A stretch of 64,000 nt of DNA. It comes from Planctomycetia bacterium (GTDB taxonomy: Bacteria; Planctomycetota; Planctomycetia; Pirellulales; Thermoguttaceae). Made by a program: the position numbers and the translations under genes. Shown here piece by piece: positions 62,835 to 64,000 of the stretch (position 1 is its first letter; each line of letters opens with the position of its first letter). Below the pieces are notes generated by a model. The model was not told where the DNA came from. It saw nothing but the letters and a program-made list of their open reading frames with translations, and ran no database searches. The stretch spans positions 124,001 through 188,000 of the forward strand of contig JAUNSJ010000002.1 in NCBI GenBank assembly GCA_030539295.1, given 5' to 3'.

Positions 62835-64000
62835 ATGCAAGCATCTCTGTTTTTTCGGCTTTGGGTCTTAACTTTTGTTGCCGTTGGCTCGGGTCTATTG
62901 ACCATGGCAAGCAGGTCTTCCGCTCACGAACCCAACTACGACGAGGCCAAGGTCCCCGAATATCAGCTGCCCGACCCACTGGTCTGCTCCGACGGTTCTC
63001 CGGTCGCTAATGCCGACGCCTGGTTCAACCATCGGCGTCCCGAACTTCTGAACTTGTTCAAGTCGCAAATGTTCGGCCAGATGCCAACTGCCAACTGTGC
63101 ACGATTGCGTTTTGAAGAGCTGACCTGCGTTCCTGACGCACTCCACGGCAAGGCAACACGTAAGGAAATTCGCATCTATTTCAATGCCCCGGAGCCCACT
63201 CCGAAGGTGGACGTGCTCCTCTATTTGCCCAATAAGGCGCAAGGTCCGGTTGGGGCTTTTCTGGGTTTGAATTTCCTCGGGAACGAGAATACAAGCCATG
63301 AACCGGACATAACCGCTGTGGCAATTTCCGACGGGGCACGGAACGAGGCCGATGGTGTCGAGCGTGGCCTCAACGCCCGTCGCTGGCCTTATGAACAAAT
63401 CATCGATCGCGGTTACGCCGTTGCCACTGCGTACTACGAAGAGTTGGACCCAGACGGCGACGATGGATTCCTCAACGGCGTGCACACGCTTTTCGACGCG
63501 GAATATCCGGACCGTAATGCCGGCGACTATCCCGCAACGATAACGGCTTGGGCCTGGGGACTGTCCCGCATTCTCGATTTTCTCCTGACGCAAAAAGAAC
63601 TTGACCCGGCCCGCATTATTGTTATGGGGCATTCGCGACTGGGAAAAACTTCGCTCTGGGCAGGCGCAAACGACGAACGGTTTGCCGCCGTCATTTCAAA
63701 CGATTCCGGCTGTGGCGGCAGTGCCTTATCCCGGCGCGAATTTGGTGAAACGGTGGCTACTATTAACCAGGTGTTCCCGCACTGGTTCTGCAAAAACTTT
63801 AAACTCTATGGCGACAAGGTCGACTCGCTCCCCTTTGACCAGCATGAGCTTATTGCTCTTATCGCGCCGCGGCCCGTCCTGATCGCCAGCGCGGAAGAAG
63901 ATCGCTGGGCCGACCCCAAAGGGGAATTCCTCTCACTATTGGCAGCCGACCCGGTCTATAAATTCTTGGGCAGTGCAGGTCTCGGCACCGTTAGCGAGCA
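62835..64000 (+). CDS. Glucuronoyl esterase-like enzyme, CE15 (partial at window end)
   Basis: An exported serine hydrolase, incomplete at the 3' end (about 388 codons visible). CE15 enzymes split ester bonds between 4-O-methyl-glucuronic acid of xylan and lignin. After the signal peptide (cleavage near SRSSAHE), the visible protein has MFGQMP, NFLGNEN, the nucleophile elbow GHSRLGKTSLW near residue 264, SNDSGCGGSALSRREFGE, FPHWFCKNF, DQHELIALIAPRPVLI with the catalytic His near 335, and DRWADPKGEF. AAGGAG lies eight bases before the ATG. The gene probably continues for only a short distance beyond the window. Confidence 0.88.
   Translation, partial: MQASLFFRLWVLTFVAVGSGLLTMASRSSAHEPNYDEAKVPEYQLPDPLVCSDGSPVANADAWFNHRRPELLNLFKSQMFGQMPTANCARLRFEELTCVPDALHGKATRKEIRIYFNAPEPTPKVDVLLYLPNKAQGPVGAFLGLNFLGNENTSHEPDITAVAISDGARNEADGVERGLNARRWPYEQIIDRGYAVATAYYEELDPDGDDGFLNGVHTLFDAEYPDRNAGDYPATITAWAWGLSRILDFLLTQKELDPARIIVMGHSRLGKTSLWAGANDERFAAVISNDSGCGGSALSRREFGETVATINQVFPHWFCKNFKLYGDKVDSLPFDQHELIALIAPRPVLIASAEEDRWADPKGEFLSLLAADPVYKFLGSAGLGTVSE

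Overview
The window looks like chromosomal DNA of a member of the Planctomycetota (PVC group). The strongest sign is the planctomycete-style family of DUF1559 pseudopilin-like proteins, with the [14 protein letters not shown] leader and an H-x9-DG tail. Supporting signs are an HzsA-related propeller/cytochrome protein, small transthyretin-like lipoproteins, FecR/ECF pairs and many secreted sugar-active enzymes. A pyrophosphate-type phosphofructokinase and a full-length AdhE suggest a fermentative, probably anaerobic lifestyle; a gut or other glycan-rich habitat is an inference. No rRNA, tRNA, CRISPR array or intact insertion sequence was seen.

Layout. 0-1.4 kb: PPi-dependent phosphofructokinase. 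1.5-11.3 kb (+): secreted glycan-degradation block (DUF4965-type protein, GH78 rhamnosidase, short-chain dehydrogenase, esterase, unassigned glycosidase-like protein). 11.5-18 kb: an unusual DUF1559 protein (-), a six-helix membrane protein (+) and a UvrD/PcrA-type helicase (+). 18.2-26.5 kb (-): an AT-richer block of three dynamin-like GTPases, a TerD-family protein, an M48 metalloprotease with a GYF_2-like N-terminus and a very small GYF_2-like protein. This is the best candidate for an undescribed system, plausibly a membrane-remodelling stress or defence module. 27-33 kb (-): aldo/keto reductase, SMP-30/esterase fusion and HzsA-related protein.

33-41 kb (+): MscS channel, AdhE with two strong promoter matches and nearby palindromes, a TPR-like protein and serine acetyltransferase. 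41-52.2 kb (+): ECF sigma factor, FecR-type anti-sigma protein with a DNRLRE-like C-terminus, two DUF1559 proteins, two small lipoproteins, a GH2 enzyme and an FAD-dependent oxidoreductase; this reads as a cell-surface-signalled glycan-use locus. 52.3-57.8 kb (-): a two-component pair with an unusual HTH-receiver order, then an apparent cpaB - HIT - ClC operon. 58-62.2 kb: gltX (-) and dnaA (+) diverge from a 540-base gap, and a small membrane protein follows dnaA. 62.4-64 kb: a small Ala/Pro-rich secreted protein and a glucuronoyl-esterase-like CE15 enzyme that runs off the window end.

Transcription signals are readable in this genome. Several intergenic gaps contain close matches to TTGACA-16/17-TATAAT, and several convergent or operon ends carry GC-rich hairpins. 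Starts were chosen from Shine-Dalgarno spacing where one was visible. All family assignments come from reading motifs, not from database searches.
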